From NCBI GenBank assembly GCA_022008415.1, contig JAIRBC010000019.1, positions 1 through 64,000 of the forward strand: 64,000 nt of DNA. Direction: 5' to 3'. This DNA comes from Cerina litoralis (lineage in GTDB: Bacteria; Bacteroidota; Bacteroidia; Flavobacteriales; Flavobacteriaceae). The notes beneath the pieces were generated by a model. That model ran no database searches. It saw only the letters and a list, made by a program, of their open reading frames with translations, and was not told the DNA's origin. The position numbers and the translations under genes are program-made. Each line of letters opens with the position of its first letter. Positions within the stretch are counted from its first letter, which is position 1. This document shows, piece by piece, positions 26,989 through 36,450 of the stretch.

Positions 26989-27987
26989 ATGGAAAAAATT
27001 ACCAAGGAGGTCTACCTAAAATGGTATGAGGACATGTTGTTCTGGAGAAAATTCGAGGATAAACTTGCCGCTGTTTATATTCAACAAAAAGTTAGGGGAT
27101 TTCTGCATTTATATAATGGCCAAGAGGCTGTTTTGGCAGGTTCATTGCACGCTATAGATCTAAGCAAGGATAAAATGATAACGGCCTACCGTAACCATGT
27201 CCAGCCAATTGGGATGGGCGAGGATCCCAAAAGGGTCATGGCAGAATTGTACGGAAAGGTTACCGGAACCTCCAAAGGCATGGGTGGTTCCATGCATATT
27301 TTCTCGAAAGAACACGGTTTTTATGGCGGCCATGGAATCGTTGGGGGTCAAATTCCCTTGGGTGCGGGTATGGCGTTTGCGGATAAATATTTTAAGAGAG
27401 ACGCTGTTACACTGTGCTACATGGGGGATGGAGCAGTGCGCCAAGGATCTTTACACGAAACTTTTAATATGGCCATGCTTTGGAATTTACCGGTAGTGTT
27501 TATTTGCGAGAACAACGGATATGCCATGGGTACCTCGGTCGCAAGGACCTCCCATTCCACCGAAATATGGAAATTGGGATTGGGATACGAAATGCCATGT
27601 GGGCCGGTAGATGGGATGAATCCCGTAACTGTCGCGACCGAAGTGAGCAAGGCTGTTGAACGGGCAAGGAGCGGAGGCGGTCCTACTTTCTTGGAAATGA
27701 AGACTTATAGATATCGAGGCCATTCCATGTCCGATGCGCAACACTATCGAACAAAGGACGAAGTTGAGGAATACAAAAAAATTGACCCCATTAGTCAGGT
27801 GTTGGATGTTATCAAAGAAAACAAATACGCCACGGATGATGAAATAAAGGAGATAGACAAAAACGTCAAAAAGAGAGTTTCCGAGTGTGAGAAATTTGCT
27901 GATGAATCCGATTATCCGCCATTAAACCAAATGTATGACATGGTTTATGAACAAAAGGACTACCCATTTTTACAACATAAATTATAA
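26989..27987 (+). CDS. pdhA: pyruvate dehydrogenase E1 component, alpha subunit
   Basis: 332 residues. The thiamine diphosphate motif GDGAVRQGSLHETFNMAMLWNLPVVFICENN runs from about residue 146, preceded by GMGGSMHIF and HGIVGGQIPLG, and followed by the phosphorylation-loop region YRYRGHSMSDAQHYR. It decarboxylates pyruvate together with a separate E1 beta subunit, which is not encoded in this window, as is usual in flavobacteria. pdhC follows after four bases. Confidence 0.95.
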   Translation: MEKITKEVYLKWYEDMLFWRKFEDKLAAVYIQQKVRGFLHLYNGQEAVLAGSLHAIDLSKDKMITAYRNHVQPIGMGEDPKRVMAELYGKVTGTSKGMGGSMHIFSKEHGFYGGHGIVGGQIPLGAGMAFADKYFKRDAVTLCYMGDGAVRQGSLHETFNMAMLWNLPVVFICENNGYAMGTSVARTSHSTEIWKLGLGYEMPCGPVDGMNPVTVATEVSKAVERARSGGGPTFLEMKTYRYRGHSMSDAQHYRTKDEVEEYKKIDPISQVLDVIKENKYATDDEIKEIDKNVKKRVSECEKFADESDYPPLNQMYDMVYEQKDYPFLQHKL

Positions 27988-27991
27988 GTAA

Positions 27992-29662
27992 ATGGCAGAA
28001 GTAATAAATATGCCCCGGCTCAGTGATACCATGGAAGAAGGTACGGTAGCCAAATGGTTGAAAAAAGTAGGGGATAACATCGAAGAGGGTGATATCCTTG
28101 CCGAAATAGAAACGGACAAGGCTACGATGGAATTCGAATCTTTCCACGAAGGTACCTTATTGCACATTGGTATTAAAGAAGGCGATTCTGCCCCAGTGGA
28201 CGCATTGTTGGCCATAGTAGGGGAAAAGGATGAGGATATTTCTGCCTTGTTGGACGGATCTTCCGAAAAATCGGATACTGCTAAGACATCCGATACCAGA
28301 AATGAGGTTGAAGAAAAACCGGATGAGGTCCCCGTTTCTGACGAAAAGGAATCGCAGTCGGAGACCACCGCCATTCCCGAAGGGGTAGAGGTCATAAAGA
28401 TGCCACGCCTCAGCGACACTATGGAGGAGGGAACCGTGGCTTCTTGGCTTAAAAAGGTAGGAGATAAGATCGAGGAAGGAGATATCCTTGCCGAAATAGA
28501 AACGGACAAGGCTACGATGGAATTCGAGTCATTTTACTCGGGTACTTTATTGTACATCGGTATCAAGGAAGGGGAATCTTCGCCGGTAGACACCGTATTG
28601 GCCATTATTGGTCCCGAAGGTACGGACGTAGACAGTGTATTAAAAGCTGGGCCCGGAGTTGAAAAAGCCGAGAATACGCCTTCCGAAAGCTCGGTAGAGA
28701 CCAATAAGGAGGATTCTGGAAAGGAAGAAACACGAGCTGCAGTTCAGAAAACCGCAGCCAACGATGGGGAAAGAATTTTTGCTTCCCCTCTGGCCAAAAG
28801 GATAGCAGAGGAGAAAGGAATTGACTTGGCCGAGGTGACGGGCAGTGGGGATAACGGCAGGATCGTAAAAAGAGATATCGAAAACTATGAACCCGCCAAA
28901 AAGGACGCTACCCAACCCGCAGCCGCTTCCGAAGGATCGGTGAGCCCTGCACTGGCGCCCATTAGCCTTCCTGTAGGAGAGGAAAGCAGTGAGGAAGTGA
29001 AGAACTCCCAAATGCGAAAGGTCATTGCCAAGCGGTTGGCCGAATCCAAATTTACTGCGCCCCACTATTATTTGTTGATAGAAGTAGATATGGACCAAGC
29101 TATTGCGGCCAGGGTACAAATAAATAATTTGCCGGATACCAAGGTTTCGTATAACGATATGGTGGTAAAGGCAAGCGCCATGGCGCTTAAAAAACATCCC
29201 CAAGTAAATACAAGCTGGAACGGGGACACCACGCGCTACAACCATCATATCCATGTTGGGGTTGCCGTTGCAGTGGAGGAAGGTTTAGTGGTTCCTGTAC
29301 TTAAATTCACCGATCAAATGGGGCTTACACAAATTGGGGCCGCTGTCAAGGAATTGGCCGGCAAGGCACGAAATAAAAAATTGACGCCCGCAGAAATGGA
29401 AGGAAGCACATTTACGGTTTCCAATTTGGGCATGTTCGGGATAATGGAGTTTACTTCTATCATCAACCAGCCCAATTCCGCAATTTTGTCCGTAGGTGCA
29501 ATTGAAGAGAAGCCGGTCGTGAAGAATGGCCAAATTGTGGTGGGAAATACTATGAAACTAAGTCTGGCTTGTGACCATAGGACGGTTGATGGTGCCACAG
29601 GGGCCCAATTCTTACAGACCTTGAGGACTTACCTGGAGAACCCGGTGACCATGTTGGCGTAA
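27992..29662 (+). CDS. pdhC: pyruvate dehydrogenase E2, dihydrolipoamide acetyltransferase with two lipoyl domains
   Basis: 556 residues. Two lipoyl domains carry lipoyl-lysines Lys43 and Lys173 in identical EIETDKATMEFES contexts, joined by acidic Ser/Glu-rich linkers. A peripheral-subunit-binding domain follows (about 263-300: ASPLAKRIAEEKGIDLAEVTGSG), then the acetyltransferase core with active-site His529 in CDHRTVDGATG. It moves the acetyl group to CoA and forms the core of the complex. The gene lies four bases after pdhA, and a strong terminator follows. Confidence 0.96.
   Translation: MAEVINMPRLSDTMEEGTVAKWLKKVGDNIEEGDILAEIETDKATMEFESFHEGTLLHIGIKEGDSAPVDALLAIVGEKDEDISALLDGSSEKSDTAKTSDTRNEVEEKPDEVPVSDEKESQSETTAIPEGVEVIKMPRLSDTMEEGTVASWLKKVGDKIEEGDILAEIETDKATMEFESFYSGTLLYIGIKEGESSPVDTVLAIIGPEGTDVDSVLKAGPGVEKAENTPSESSVETNKEDSGKEETRAAVQKTAANDGERIFASPLAKRIAEEKGIDLAEVTGSGDNGRIVKRDIENYEPAKKDATQPAAASEGSVSPALAPISLPVGEESSEEVKNSQMRKVIAKRLAESKFTAPHYYLLIEVDMDQAIAARVQINNLPDTKVSYNDMVVKASAMALKKHPQVNTSWNGDTTRYNHHIHVGVAVAVEEGLVVPVLKFTDQMGLTQIGAAVKELAGKARNKKLTPAEMEGSTFTVSNLGMFGIMEFTSIINQPNSAILSVGAIEEKPVVKNGQIVVGNTMKLSLACDHRTVDGATGAQFLQTLRTYLENPVTMLA
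28091..28527 (+). repeat. identical 47-bp direct repeat in the two lipoyl domains
   Basis: Bases 28091-28137 and 28481-28527 are identical, 390 bases (130 codons) apart, while the sequences around them have diverged at many third positions. This suggests recent gene conversion or a constraint on the lipoyl-lysine segment. Confidence 0.85.
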
Positions 29663-29761
29663 TAGATCAGACCAATAGTTGGTTGTACGCTTGCCATTTT
29701 AAAATTCGGGTTTTAAAGTGAAAGGCGTTTAACATCGTCAATTGTTTTTATATTATTGCAT

Positions 29762-29788
29762 ACATCCGCCTACAGCGGATGTTTTTTT
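29762..29788 (+). terminator. terminator of the pdh operon
   Basis: A perfect 8-bp stem ACATCCGC/GCGGATGT with a 5-base loop, followed by a run of T. It rules out a start for the next gene upstream of 29790. Confidence 0.9.
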
Positions 29789-29812
29789 ACCTTTATTTTT
29801 GGAACACTTAAA

Positions 29813-30886
29813 ATGCTAACCGTGAAAAAAATACTTTCTTTTATTATTATATCCGTACTTATCTCATGCGCACCTACTAAAATTGATGAAACCGTAACCT
29901 TTGAAAATAGGCCTGCCGTTAAAATAGATAACCGGGAAGCAATACTCGACCATCATGCTTCAAATAATACAACGGCGACCCAAGCCGGCAATGATGTTTC
30001 CCTGCAAAGGGACAAAATCGATTTCTCTAGTGCTGGTCAAATCCAAAACCATATGGAATTTTTGGCGTCGGACAAACTGCAGGGCAGGGACACGGGGAGT
30101 GAAGGATTGGAAAAAGCTGCGGAATACATTGAATACAATTTTCAAAAAAACAATATTGCACCCTATTTTTCGTCCTATAAGGACACCCTGAGCAATTTTG
30201 ACAAACCCGCGTACAACGTGGTGGGTGTGGTTGAAGGCAATGATCCGGTACTGAAAAAGGAATTTATCATCGTCGGGGCGCATTATGACCACATAGGGAT
30301 AATCCAGGCGGTGAACGGTGATTCCATTGCAAACGGGGCAAATGACAATGCCTCTGGAACATCGATCGTATTGGAACTCGCCCGGTATTTTGGACGGTCC
30401 AAAACTAACAAACGGAGCATTATTTTTGCCCTGTTTAGCGGGGAGGAAAAGGGCCTTTTGGGTTCCAGACATTTAGCTGGCAGGCTAAAGGCGCAAAGCG
30501 TTAACCTTTACACCATGCTGAATTTCGAAATGGTTGGCGTACCGTTGGTGGATAAGGATTATTTGATGTATTTAACCGGCTATGAAAAATCAGATTTGGC
30601 CGATATTTCCAATAAATATGCGGGTGAAAAATTGGTGGGGTTCTTGCCGACTGCCAAAGAGTTTAATCTTTTTCAGCGATCGGATAACTATCCTTTCCAT
30701 CAAGATTTTAACGTACCCTCCCAGACATTTAGTACCTTCGACTTTACCAATTTTGATTTTTACCACAAGGTTGGGGATGAAAATTCCCTGATGGATTTTG
30801 CTCATATGGCAAATTTGGTGAACAGGACGATTCCTGTAATTGAAGGTATAGCCAACGCGCCTACAGATGAAATAAAATATAAATAA
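29813..30886 (+). CDS. M28-family zinc peptidase lipoprotein
   Basis: 357 residues from the ATG at 29813 (a GTG at 29822 is also possible); upstream in-frame codons lie inside the terminator. The signal ends in VLISC, so it is a lipoprotein. Co-catalytic zinc motifs of M28 are present: GAHYDHIG, GANDNASG, FSGEEKGLLGS and NYPFHQDFNVP. The fourth ligand position reads NFEMVG, with Glu where Asp is commoner. It probably removes N-terminal residues from peptides in the periplasm or at the surface. Confidence 0.88.
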   Translation: MLTVKKILSFIIISVLISCAPTKIDETVTFENRPAVKIDNREAILDHHASNNTTATQAGNDVSLQRDKIDFSSAGQIQNHMEFLASDKLQGRDTGSEGLEKAAEYIEYNFQKNNIAPYFSSYKDTLSNFDKPAYNVVGVVEGNDPVLKKEFIIVGAHYDHIGIIQAVNGDSIANGANDNASGTSIVLELARYFGRSKTNKRSIIFALFSGEEKGLLGSRHLAGRLKAQSVNLYTMLNFEMVGVPLVDKDYLMYLTGYEKSDLADISNKYAGEKLVGFLPTAKEFNLFQRSDNYPFHQDFNVPSQTFSTFDFTNFDFYHKVGDENSLMDFAHMANLVNRTIPVIEGIANAPTDEIKYK

Positions 30887-31029
30887 CAACCGTCTACAAA
30901 GCCCGATAACTGCATTACGCTCGTTTTAGAAAATAGCCTCCATACTAGTAACCCCATTGTATTCAATACTTTACGAGCCTTGTTCCCTAACTTTTTTGGT
31001 GGTATATAAGACGGAAAATATCATTACCG

Positions 31030-31713
31030 ATGACTAAAAATATAATGATTACAGGCGCTAGTAGGGGCATTGGGTTTGAATTGGCCCAATTGTTTGCCGA
31101 AGAAGGGCATAATGTTCTAGCGCTGTCTAGAAACGATAAGCCGATCGCTGCTTTGGACCACCCCAATATCGCTTGTTTTCCTTTTGATATCACCAAAACC
31201 TCGGACCTGTTAAACGCAAAGGAATTTGTGGCTTCCAATTGGGACGGTGTGGATGTGCTTATCAACAATGCCGGAAGGGTGCTAAACCGCCCTTTTTTGG
31301 AAACATCGGCTAAGGATTTTGAAGAAGTTTATAAGGTCAATGTATTCGGGGTAGCGAATCTTACCAGGCTTATACTGCCCTTTATGCCCAAAACGGGCCA
31401 CGTGGTAACCATCAGTTCCATGGGTGGCGTACAGGGTAGTGTAAAATTTCCCGGATTATCTGCCTACAGCTCCAGCAAGGGGGCGGTTATTACTTTGACC
31501 GAACTATGGGCGGAGGAATTCAAGGAGAAGGGTCCTTCCTTTAATGTATTGGCACTTGGGGCGGTACAGACCGAAATGTTGGAAGAGGCCTTCCCTGGTT
31601 ATAAAGCACCCGTAAGCGCATTGGGGATGGCGACCTACATTAAGGATTTTGCCCTTACCGGACAGAAGTTCTACAACGGTAAGCTGTTGCAGATTTCCAA
31701 TAGTACGCCTTAA
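31030..31713 (+). CDS. short-chain dehydrogenase/reductase
   Basis: 227 residues, a classical SDR of the shorter type. The cofactor loop TGASRGIG is at residues 8-15, NNAG follows, and the catalytic pair is Tyr146 and Lys150 in YSSSK, with a Ser in TISSMGG before it. It oxidises or reduces an alcohol or ketone with NAD(P). It stands alone between the M28 peptidase and the convergent Bat operon, so the substrate cannot be guessed. Confidence 0.9.
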   Translation: MTKNIMITGASRGIGFELAQLFAEEGHNVLALSRNDKPIAALDHPNIACFPFDITKTSDLLNAKEFVASNWDGVDVLINNAGRVLNRPFLETSAKDFEEVYKVNVFGVANLTRLILPFMPKTGHVVTISSMGGVQGSVKFPGLSAYSSSKGAVITLTELWAEEFKEKGPSFNVLALGAVQTEMLEEAFPGYKAPVSALGMATYIKDFALTGQKFYNGKLLQISNSTP

Positions 31714-32023
31714 TACCATCCTGTAAATGGCTTAAAAGCAAACTTTAACAATATTAACTCTTCTTATAATTGGAACACCCATACCGATGCTAAATCTTTT
31801 AAAGCTAAAATAAACTTGTCCAAGATCAACCTAAGGGAAGTTACGGACGCCTCATGCTTCCTGTACAGTTTGCATAAGCTTTTGTTTATACCCCGATAAA
31901 ATGAATGTGTCTTATTAGAACTTTGGATACACATCTTGATCACTACCCAAATTAACCTAAATCCATTGTTTTGATGCTCCGAAAAAACCTCGGCTAGGGA
32001 CCAGAAGAAATTCTCTTGGCCAA
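31714..32023. other. spacer between convergent genes
   Basis: 310 bases between the SDR gene and batD. A minus-strand open frame of 96 codons crosses it but starts inside batD out of frame and has no family features. I see no clear hairpin terminator. Confidence 0.5.
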
Positions 32024-33385
32024 TTACTCCCCAATACCAATAGGGTTGAGCCAATCCTTTTCCTGTTGCTGGACTTCGTGCTTTTGAACTGACATCCGTT
32101 TTTTCAGAAATTGCTTTCTTGCCAAGGCTAATTCCTTATTGAGGACAGAATAATTTGGGTTGATGGATGTATTATTATCAAAAACATTCGTTTTTAGGAT
32201 GATATAATTTTGTCGAAGGTTCTCCGTTCCGTATTGCTGGATAAAAAAATCGAGACTTCTTTCTTTTAATTCCAATTTTAGTAGCCACCTTTTGGCAAAA
32301 TCGAAGAATTTGCTTTTCTTTTTGTACCTCAATGACCAGCGTACCCTTCTAAACGCATTTTGTTCCGACTCTTTATATGTCCTATATCTTTCCCTTACAT
32401 TAAGCAATGCCCATTTAAGTGAATAAAAGGCTATGACCGACAGAGCCAGAACAGTAGCAATCAACTTTAAAAACTCCTTCCAAGTCATACCAAAAATAAG
32501 TTTAGCCTTCTGCTCCGGTTCCTGTTCGGCCTTGGTCTCCGACTCCAATTGTTTTTTAATCCCCGTTAGTATCCCCAGATTGGGATTGGGGGCGACGTTT
32601 ATGGTTATTGAATCTATTATCCTTTTATAGTACTTATTATACCGGACGTTCCAATGGAGAAACTCCTGTTTGGGCAAGATGACCGTCCCCTCCTTTTCAA
32701 AAAGGTAATTGACGGTCTCCGAACGAAATCCGGACACATAGGTCTTGGTCTTCTCCGTACGGGTGATAGGTCTTTTGGGATAAATACCGACCCCAGCGAC
32801 GGAATCCCATACGGCAGCGGGAATAAATTCGCTCAAAGTACCGCCGGCACTGCGGGTAATGGTACGCTGCAGCACGTCGCCTACCTTTACGGTTATCAAG
32901 GAAGCGTTCCAACGCTGGGAGACATCCAAAGAACTGGATACCAGCCATTCGTTGGGATTGATGCCCAAGGGGATGTCCTTGACGGTAAGTTTTTTTGCCT
33001 TGGTGGCAAGGGTGTGTTTTATACCCTTGGAATCCCCGGGCCTTGGTGATACCACATCGATATGGAGGGGCGTAATCCTCAACGGTCCCGGTTGGGTGGG
33101 AAAGAGGTTGTAGATAAAATCTACCCCGGTGAACCGCTTACCGTTAAAGGTTCTTTGGTTGGGCAATGATCTAAAATATACCGTCAGGGCACCTTCCACT
33201 TGGATGTTTCCCACATCGACACCTTGGGTGAACCACGTTTCCGTATAGACCGATACGGTCATTTGTACCGGTTGCCCCACATAAGGGTCCGTATGGCTCA
33301 CGGTAACGTAACTGATCAACTGCTGCCCATAACCCTCGGCAACGGACAGGAGAAAAAAGAGCATGTATGTGAGCTTCCTTACCAT
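32024..33385 (-). CDS. batD: BatD-like protein of the aerotolerance operon
   Basis: 453 residues with a signal peptide (ending EGYGQ), a periplasmic beta-sandwich of BatD type (YVTVSHTDPYVGQPVQMTVSVYTE, YNLFPTQPGPLRITP, LPKQEFLHWNVRY), a membrane helix around 295-315 (FLKLIATVLALSVIAFYSLKWALL) and a basic cytoplasmic tail. It is shorter than Bacteroides BatD, which is nearer 600 residues. BatD works with the membrane VWA proteins BatA and BatB and a MoxR ATPase; the molecular role is not established, although bat mutants are affected in oxygen or stress tolerance. Its start overlaps the preceding gene by 7 bases. Confidence 0.85.
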   Translation of the reverse strand: MVRKLTYMLFFLLSVAEGYGQQLISYVTVSHTDPYVGQPVQMTVSVYTETWFTQGVDVGNIQVEGALTVYFRSLPNQRTFNGKRFTGVDFIYNLFPTQPGPLRITPLHIDVVSPRPGDSKGIKHTLATKAKKLTVKDIPLGINPNEWLVSSSLDVSQRWNASLITVKVGDVLQRTITRSAGGTLSEFIPAAVWDSVAGVGIYPKRPITRTEKTKTYVSGFRSETVNYLFEKEGTVILPKQEFLHWNVRYNKYYKRIIDSITINVAPNPNLGILTGIKKQLESETKAEQEPEQKAKLIFGMTWKEFLKLIATVLALSVIAFYSLKWALLNVRERYRTYKESEQNAFRRVRWSLRYKKKSKFFDFAKRWLLKLELKERSLDFFIQQYGTENLRQNYIILKTNVFDNNTSINPNYSVLNKELALARKQFLKKRMSVQKHEVQQQEKDWLNPIGIGE

Positions 33386-35142
33386 TCGTTGGGTGTTTTT
33401 TCTTCGATTACCTTTTTCTTTTTCACCTGGTATTTAAACTTCTTGGTCAGGAACAGGGTAGGATCGTCATCAACCTTTCGCATGAGTACGTTGCTGGGAA
33501 TTTGCCCTTTGCCCGAATTAAAGTCGTCTGGCACTTCGTCCATTTCCTTGCCGATGCGCTTACCGGTATTGGTGGTTTCCTCCAAACGCTGTTTTTCCAT
33601 ATCCTTCTTGGTCGCTTTTTGTCCGCCACCGCCCAGATCTTCCATGGACTTGTTTTGTTCATTTTTGGGATTGGGCCTGTTTTTGTTGAGCGGTACCTTT
33701 TTGGTGTTCATGGAATCGGCACCGGCCATTACTTGGGTTACCTTTCTAAGGTTGTTCCTTGCATTGGCCATGGACGTGTCCGAAACGACCAGTTCCTCGA
33801 AAACCTTTTTGGACCTTTCCAGATCACCCATCTTGGCATAGGTAAGACCCAGGTTATATTTGCCAATAGAGGAAGAATCTTGTTCAAAAGCCTTTCGGGC
33901 CTCGGCATAATTCCCCGCCTTGTAATAGGCCACCCCTTTGTGCAAGGGGTCCCTGAATTCTTTGGCCGCTTTTTTATAATCTTTTTTATCGAAGTCCATT
34001 TGTCCCTGATAGTCCTTGGTGTACCAAAGATCTGCGAACTTGAGGGTGTCCTTCTTTACCGTCTTGGTATCCTTGGCCGACTCCTTGTTATTGCCGCAAG
34101 ATGAACCGAGAACCACCATAAACAAAACGCTGTATAGGGCCCACCCTTTTCTAAAACTGAACAGGAAGAAGAAAACTAACGGAATCATGAGCCAATACCC
34201 GTTGTCGTTCCAATTTTCCTGCTTGTCTCCCTGGGAGTCCTCGAACACCAAATGCTCACTTATTTCCTTAGCCACGGTCTTAACATCGCTCTTGTCCAAC
34301 GTCAAATTCATGATATGAAGGTTCTTTAAACCGGACAAGGCCTGTTCGGTATCCACATCCAGTTGGGACGTAATCGTTTTGCCCTTAATTTTTAAAGGCC
34401 TTTTTGGATTGACGAAGGAAGGCACCTCCCCGCCCGATTGCGTGGAGATGGGATACAGATAGAGCGCCACGTTATTGTCCTGCAAAAAAGTGCTGACTTT
34501 CTGTACGTCCAGCCCATTGAGGTCGTCCGTGATCAGCATGATCTTGCCTTCGGCCTTATTGCCGGTAAAAAGGCTGTCTAAATCCTTGAACAAGGCATCG
34601 AAGCCCGTTCCCCGACCGGGCATCATGGCCGGTTTAAGTCCATCAATTTGATCTAGGATGATCTTGTAATCAGTGGTAAAGGGAACTACGGTATGGGTAG
34701 ATGCCGAAAACACCTGAAGAGCGGTTTCCGCCCTGGGATTGGCATCGAGAAAATCACGTATCTTGAATTTGGCCCGCTCCAACCGGGTGGGAGAAATATC
34801 GGTGGTCAACATGCTCTGCGAAAGGTCGAGGGCGATGACCAGTTTGGATTTTAGTTTTTTGGCCGGTTTCTTTTCCTTGTTCCAGGCCGGACCCAAGAAA
34901 GCGATGAATCCGATCGCAAACAACAAAAGCAGGGAGACATGGATTAGGCGAGACTTCCATGCCGTTCCCTTTTGGATAACGTAGGGTTGCAAATGCTGGG
35001 CAATATTCTTTTTCCATTTACTTTTCTCGGCATAAACCAAAATGCCCAAGAGGATGATCAACCCCATAGGAATGGCCATCCAGATATATTCCGGACGCAG
35101 AAAATGGAATTTCTCCCAGTCTATGTTTGTGATTTTATCCAT
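33379..35142 (-). CDS. BatB-BatC fusion: membrane VWA domain plus TPR protein
   Basis: 587 residues. The N-terminal half is BatB: two membrane helices (about 20-37 and 66-85), a VWA domain with MIDAS DLSQS (Asp106, Ser108, Ser110), PGRGTGFD and LITDDLNG, and a helix near 320. After a second hydrophobic segment ending in SSCGNN, like a lipoprotein signal, comes BatC: TPR units (AAKEFRDPLHKGVAYYKAGNYAEARKAFEQ, GKYNLGLTYAKMGDLERSKKVFEE) and a lysine-rich tail. In Bacteroides BatB and BatC are separate; here they are one protein. It overlaps batD by 7 bases. Confidence 0.85.
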   Translation of the reverse strand: MDKITNIDWEKFHFLRPEYIWMAIPMGLIILLGILVYAEKSKWKKNIAQHLQPYVIQKGTAWKSRLIHVSLLLLFAIGFIAFLGPAWNKEKKPAKKLKSKLVIALDLSQSMLTTDISPTRLERAKFKIRDFLDANPRAETALQVFSASTHTVVPFTTDYKIILDQIDGLKPAMMPGRGTGFDALFKDLDSLFTGNKAEGKIMLITDDLNGLDVQKVSTFLQDNNVALYLYPISTQSGGEVPSFVNPKRPLKIKGKTITSQLDVDTEQALSGLKNLHIMNLTLDKSDVKTVAKEISEHLVFEDSQGDKQENWNDNGYWLMIPLVFFFLFSFRKGWALYSVLFMVVLGSSCGNNKESAKDTKTVKKDTLKFADLWYTKDYQGQMDFDKKDYKKAAKEFRDPLHKGVAYYKAGNYAEARKAFEQDSSSIGKYNLGLTYAKMGDLERSKKVFEELVVSDTSMANARNNLRKVTQVMAGADSMNTKKVPLNKNRPNPKNEQNKSMEDLGGGGQKATKKDMEKQRLEETTNTGKRIGKEMDEVPDDFNSGKGQIPSNVLMRKVDDDPTLFLTKKFKYQVKKKKVIEEKTPNEW

Positions 35143-35244
35143 TAAGTTCGTTTTCTCGTTTCCATCGGCTCATTAGAGCTATTTTAAATCTTTTTGAAAC
35201 AATTGTTAGCTTTTGCCCCTTCACCATTCATGTACGCTTTTACA

Positions 35245-35383
35245 TCCCCCTAGCCCCCTTCAAAGGGGGAATTGATTATGTCATTTAAAACATTCTATAA
35301 CTGCCATAAACTTTTATTCTTCATCATATTCTTATTTAGTCCCCTCCTTTTGAAGGAGGGGTGCCCAGAGGGCGGGGTGGTTA
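35245..35383. repeat. palindromic repeat pair between batA and batB-batC
   Basis: The 318-base gap holds two elements: CCCCCTTCAAAGGGGG (35254-35269), and a forward-type repeat at 35341-35383 made of a hairpin CCCCTCCTTTTGAAGGAGGGG followed by a GTGCC-GGGCGGGGTGGTTA module. The same forward element recurs at 37161 and 37768. Confidence 0.8.
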
Positions 35384-35460
35384 CTCGTGAAATTGGACAG
35401 TAGTCCTGTTTACTCTAAACTTCTAAACTCCTCAACTAATAAACCCATAAACTCCTTCCA

Positions 35461-36450
35461 TCAATCCCAGATCCGTTTAAACACCAAATAAAGATTGTTG
35501 ATCAACACCGCCAGGATTCCGAGCAACAATGCCGCTCCCAGGGGGTAATAGTACAAACGTGTCTTGGGTGTAAAACTTTCTTTTTCGTATTTGATGGGCT
35601 CCAAGGTGTCCAGTTCCTTATAAATGGAATCTAGAGCTCTGGTATCCTTGGCCCTAAAATACCGACCGTTGGTCATTCGGGATATCTCTTGTAATGTACG
35701 TTCGTCCAGGTCAGAGGAACTGCTGTTGGGATCGCCAATTCCGACAGTATAGATAATGGTTGAGTCTCGCTTGGCCAAATTGGCGGCATCCAAGGGCAAA
35801 ATTTCCATGCCAGAATCCACTCCGTCGGTCAAGAGTAACATCACCTTATTTTTGATGGTGTCTCGTTTAAACATATCCAAGCCTTTTACGATAGCCTTGC
35901 CTATGTTGGTCATTTGTCCCGCCATTCCAACGTCAGCCTCGTCCAACATGGTTTGTATGGTGGGTAGATCGGCCGTAAAGGGGGCTTGGATGTAGGCATT
36001 GGTGGCAAAAAAGATCAATCCCATTCGGTCGCTTTTCCGCTCTGTGATAAAGTCGTGCATTATGTCCTTGACGGCGACCCAACGGGTAACCCGTTTACCG
36101 TCTAACACCCAATCCTTGTTGGCCATACTAAAGCTCAGATCGGCCAGGATCAAAAAATTACGGGCGGTCTTTACCTTTTTTTCCGGCTTCCCCACCAATT
36201 CGGGACCGGCCAGGGCCAAGAGCAATCCGATCCATAGGGCATACAGTACGATCCACTCCAGCCAGCTCCTTTTTTTAATATAGGATGCCTTTCTGGGCTT
36301 TTGTCCGGAAATCTGGGCCGCATTCTTAAAATAGGCATACTCCAAGGCCGTGCTCCGATTCTTAATGGCCGGCAAAAGCCAATAGACCAGCAAGGGCAAA
36401 GGCAAGAGTATCCCTACTATCGGATATGCAAATTGAAAATTATCGGGCAT
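35461..36450 (-). CDS. batA: BatA: membrane-anchored VWA protein
   Basis: 329 residues. Two N-terminal helices (about 10-28 and 63-82), a VWA domain with a complete MIDAS, DLSFS (Asp104, Ser106, Ser108), MTNIGKAIVKG and LLTDGVDSG, and a C-terminal helix (about 300-320). It binds a divalent metal at the cytoplasmic membrane and probably pairs with BatB, under control of the MoxR ATPase encoded upstream. The start lies 11 bases inside the DUF4381 gene, so translation is coupled. A repeat-filled gap of 318 bases separates it from the next gene. Confidence 0.92.
   Translation of the reverse strand: MPDNFQFAYPIVGILLPLPLLVYWLLPAIKNRSTALEYAYFKNAAQISGQKPRKASYIKKRSWLEWIVLYALWIGLLLALAGPELVGKPEKKVKTARNFLILADLSFSMANKDWVLDGKRVTRWVAVKDIMHDFITERKSDRMGLIFFATNAYIQAPFTADLPTIQTMLDEADVGMAGQMTNIGKAIVKGLDMFKRDTIKNKVMLLLTDGVDSGMEILPLDAANLAKRDSTIIYTVGIGDPNSSSSDLDERTLQEISRMTNGRYFRAKDTRALDSIYKELDTLEPIKYEKESFTPKTRLYYYPLGAALLLGILAVLINNLYLVFKRIWD

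Noticed and set aside
28091..28527. Direct repeats that might suggest a CRISPR-like array
   Set aside because: Only two copies, in frame, within the lipoyl domains of pdhC.
29813..30886. NFEMVG in the M28 peptidase as a sign of an inactive enzyme
   Set aside because: Glutamate can still bind zinc, all other ligand motifs are intact, and I recall the same form in other flavobacterial members.
31764..32054. Minus-strand open frame of 96 codons beyond batD
   Set aside because: It starts inside batD in another frame, has no signal, motif or family look, and its composition does not resemble the neighbouring genes.
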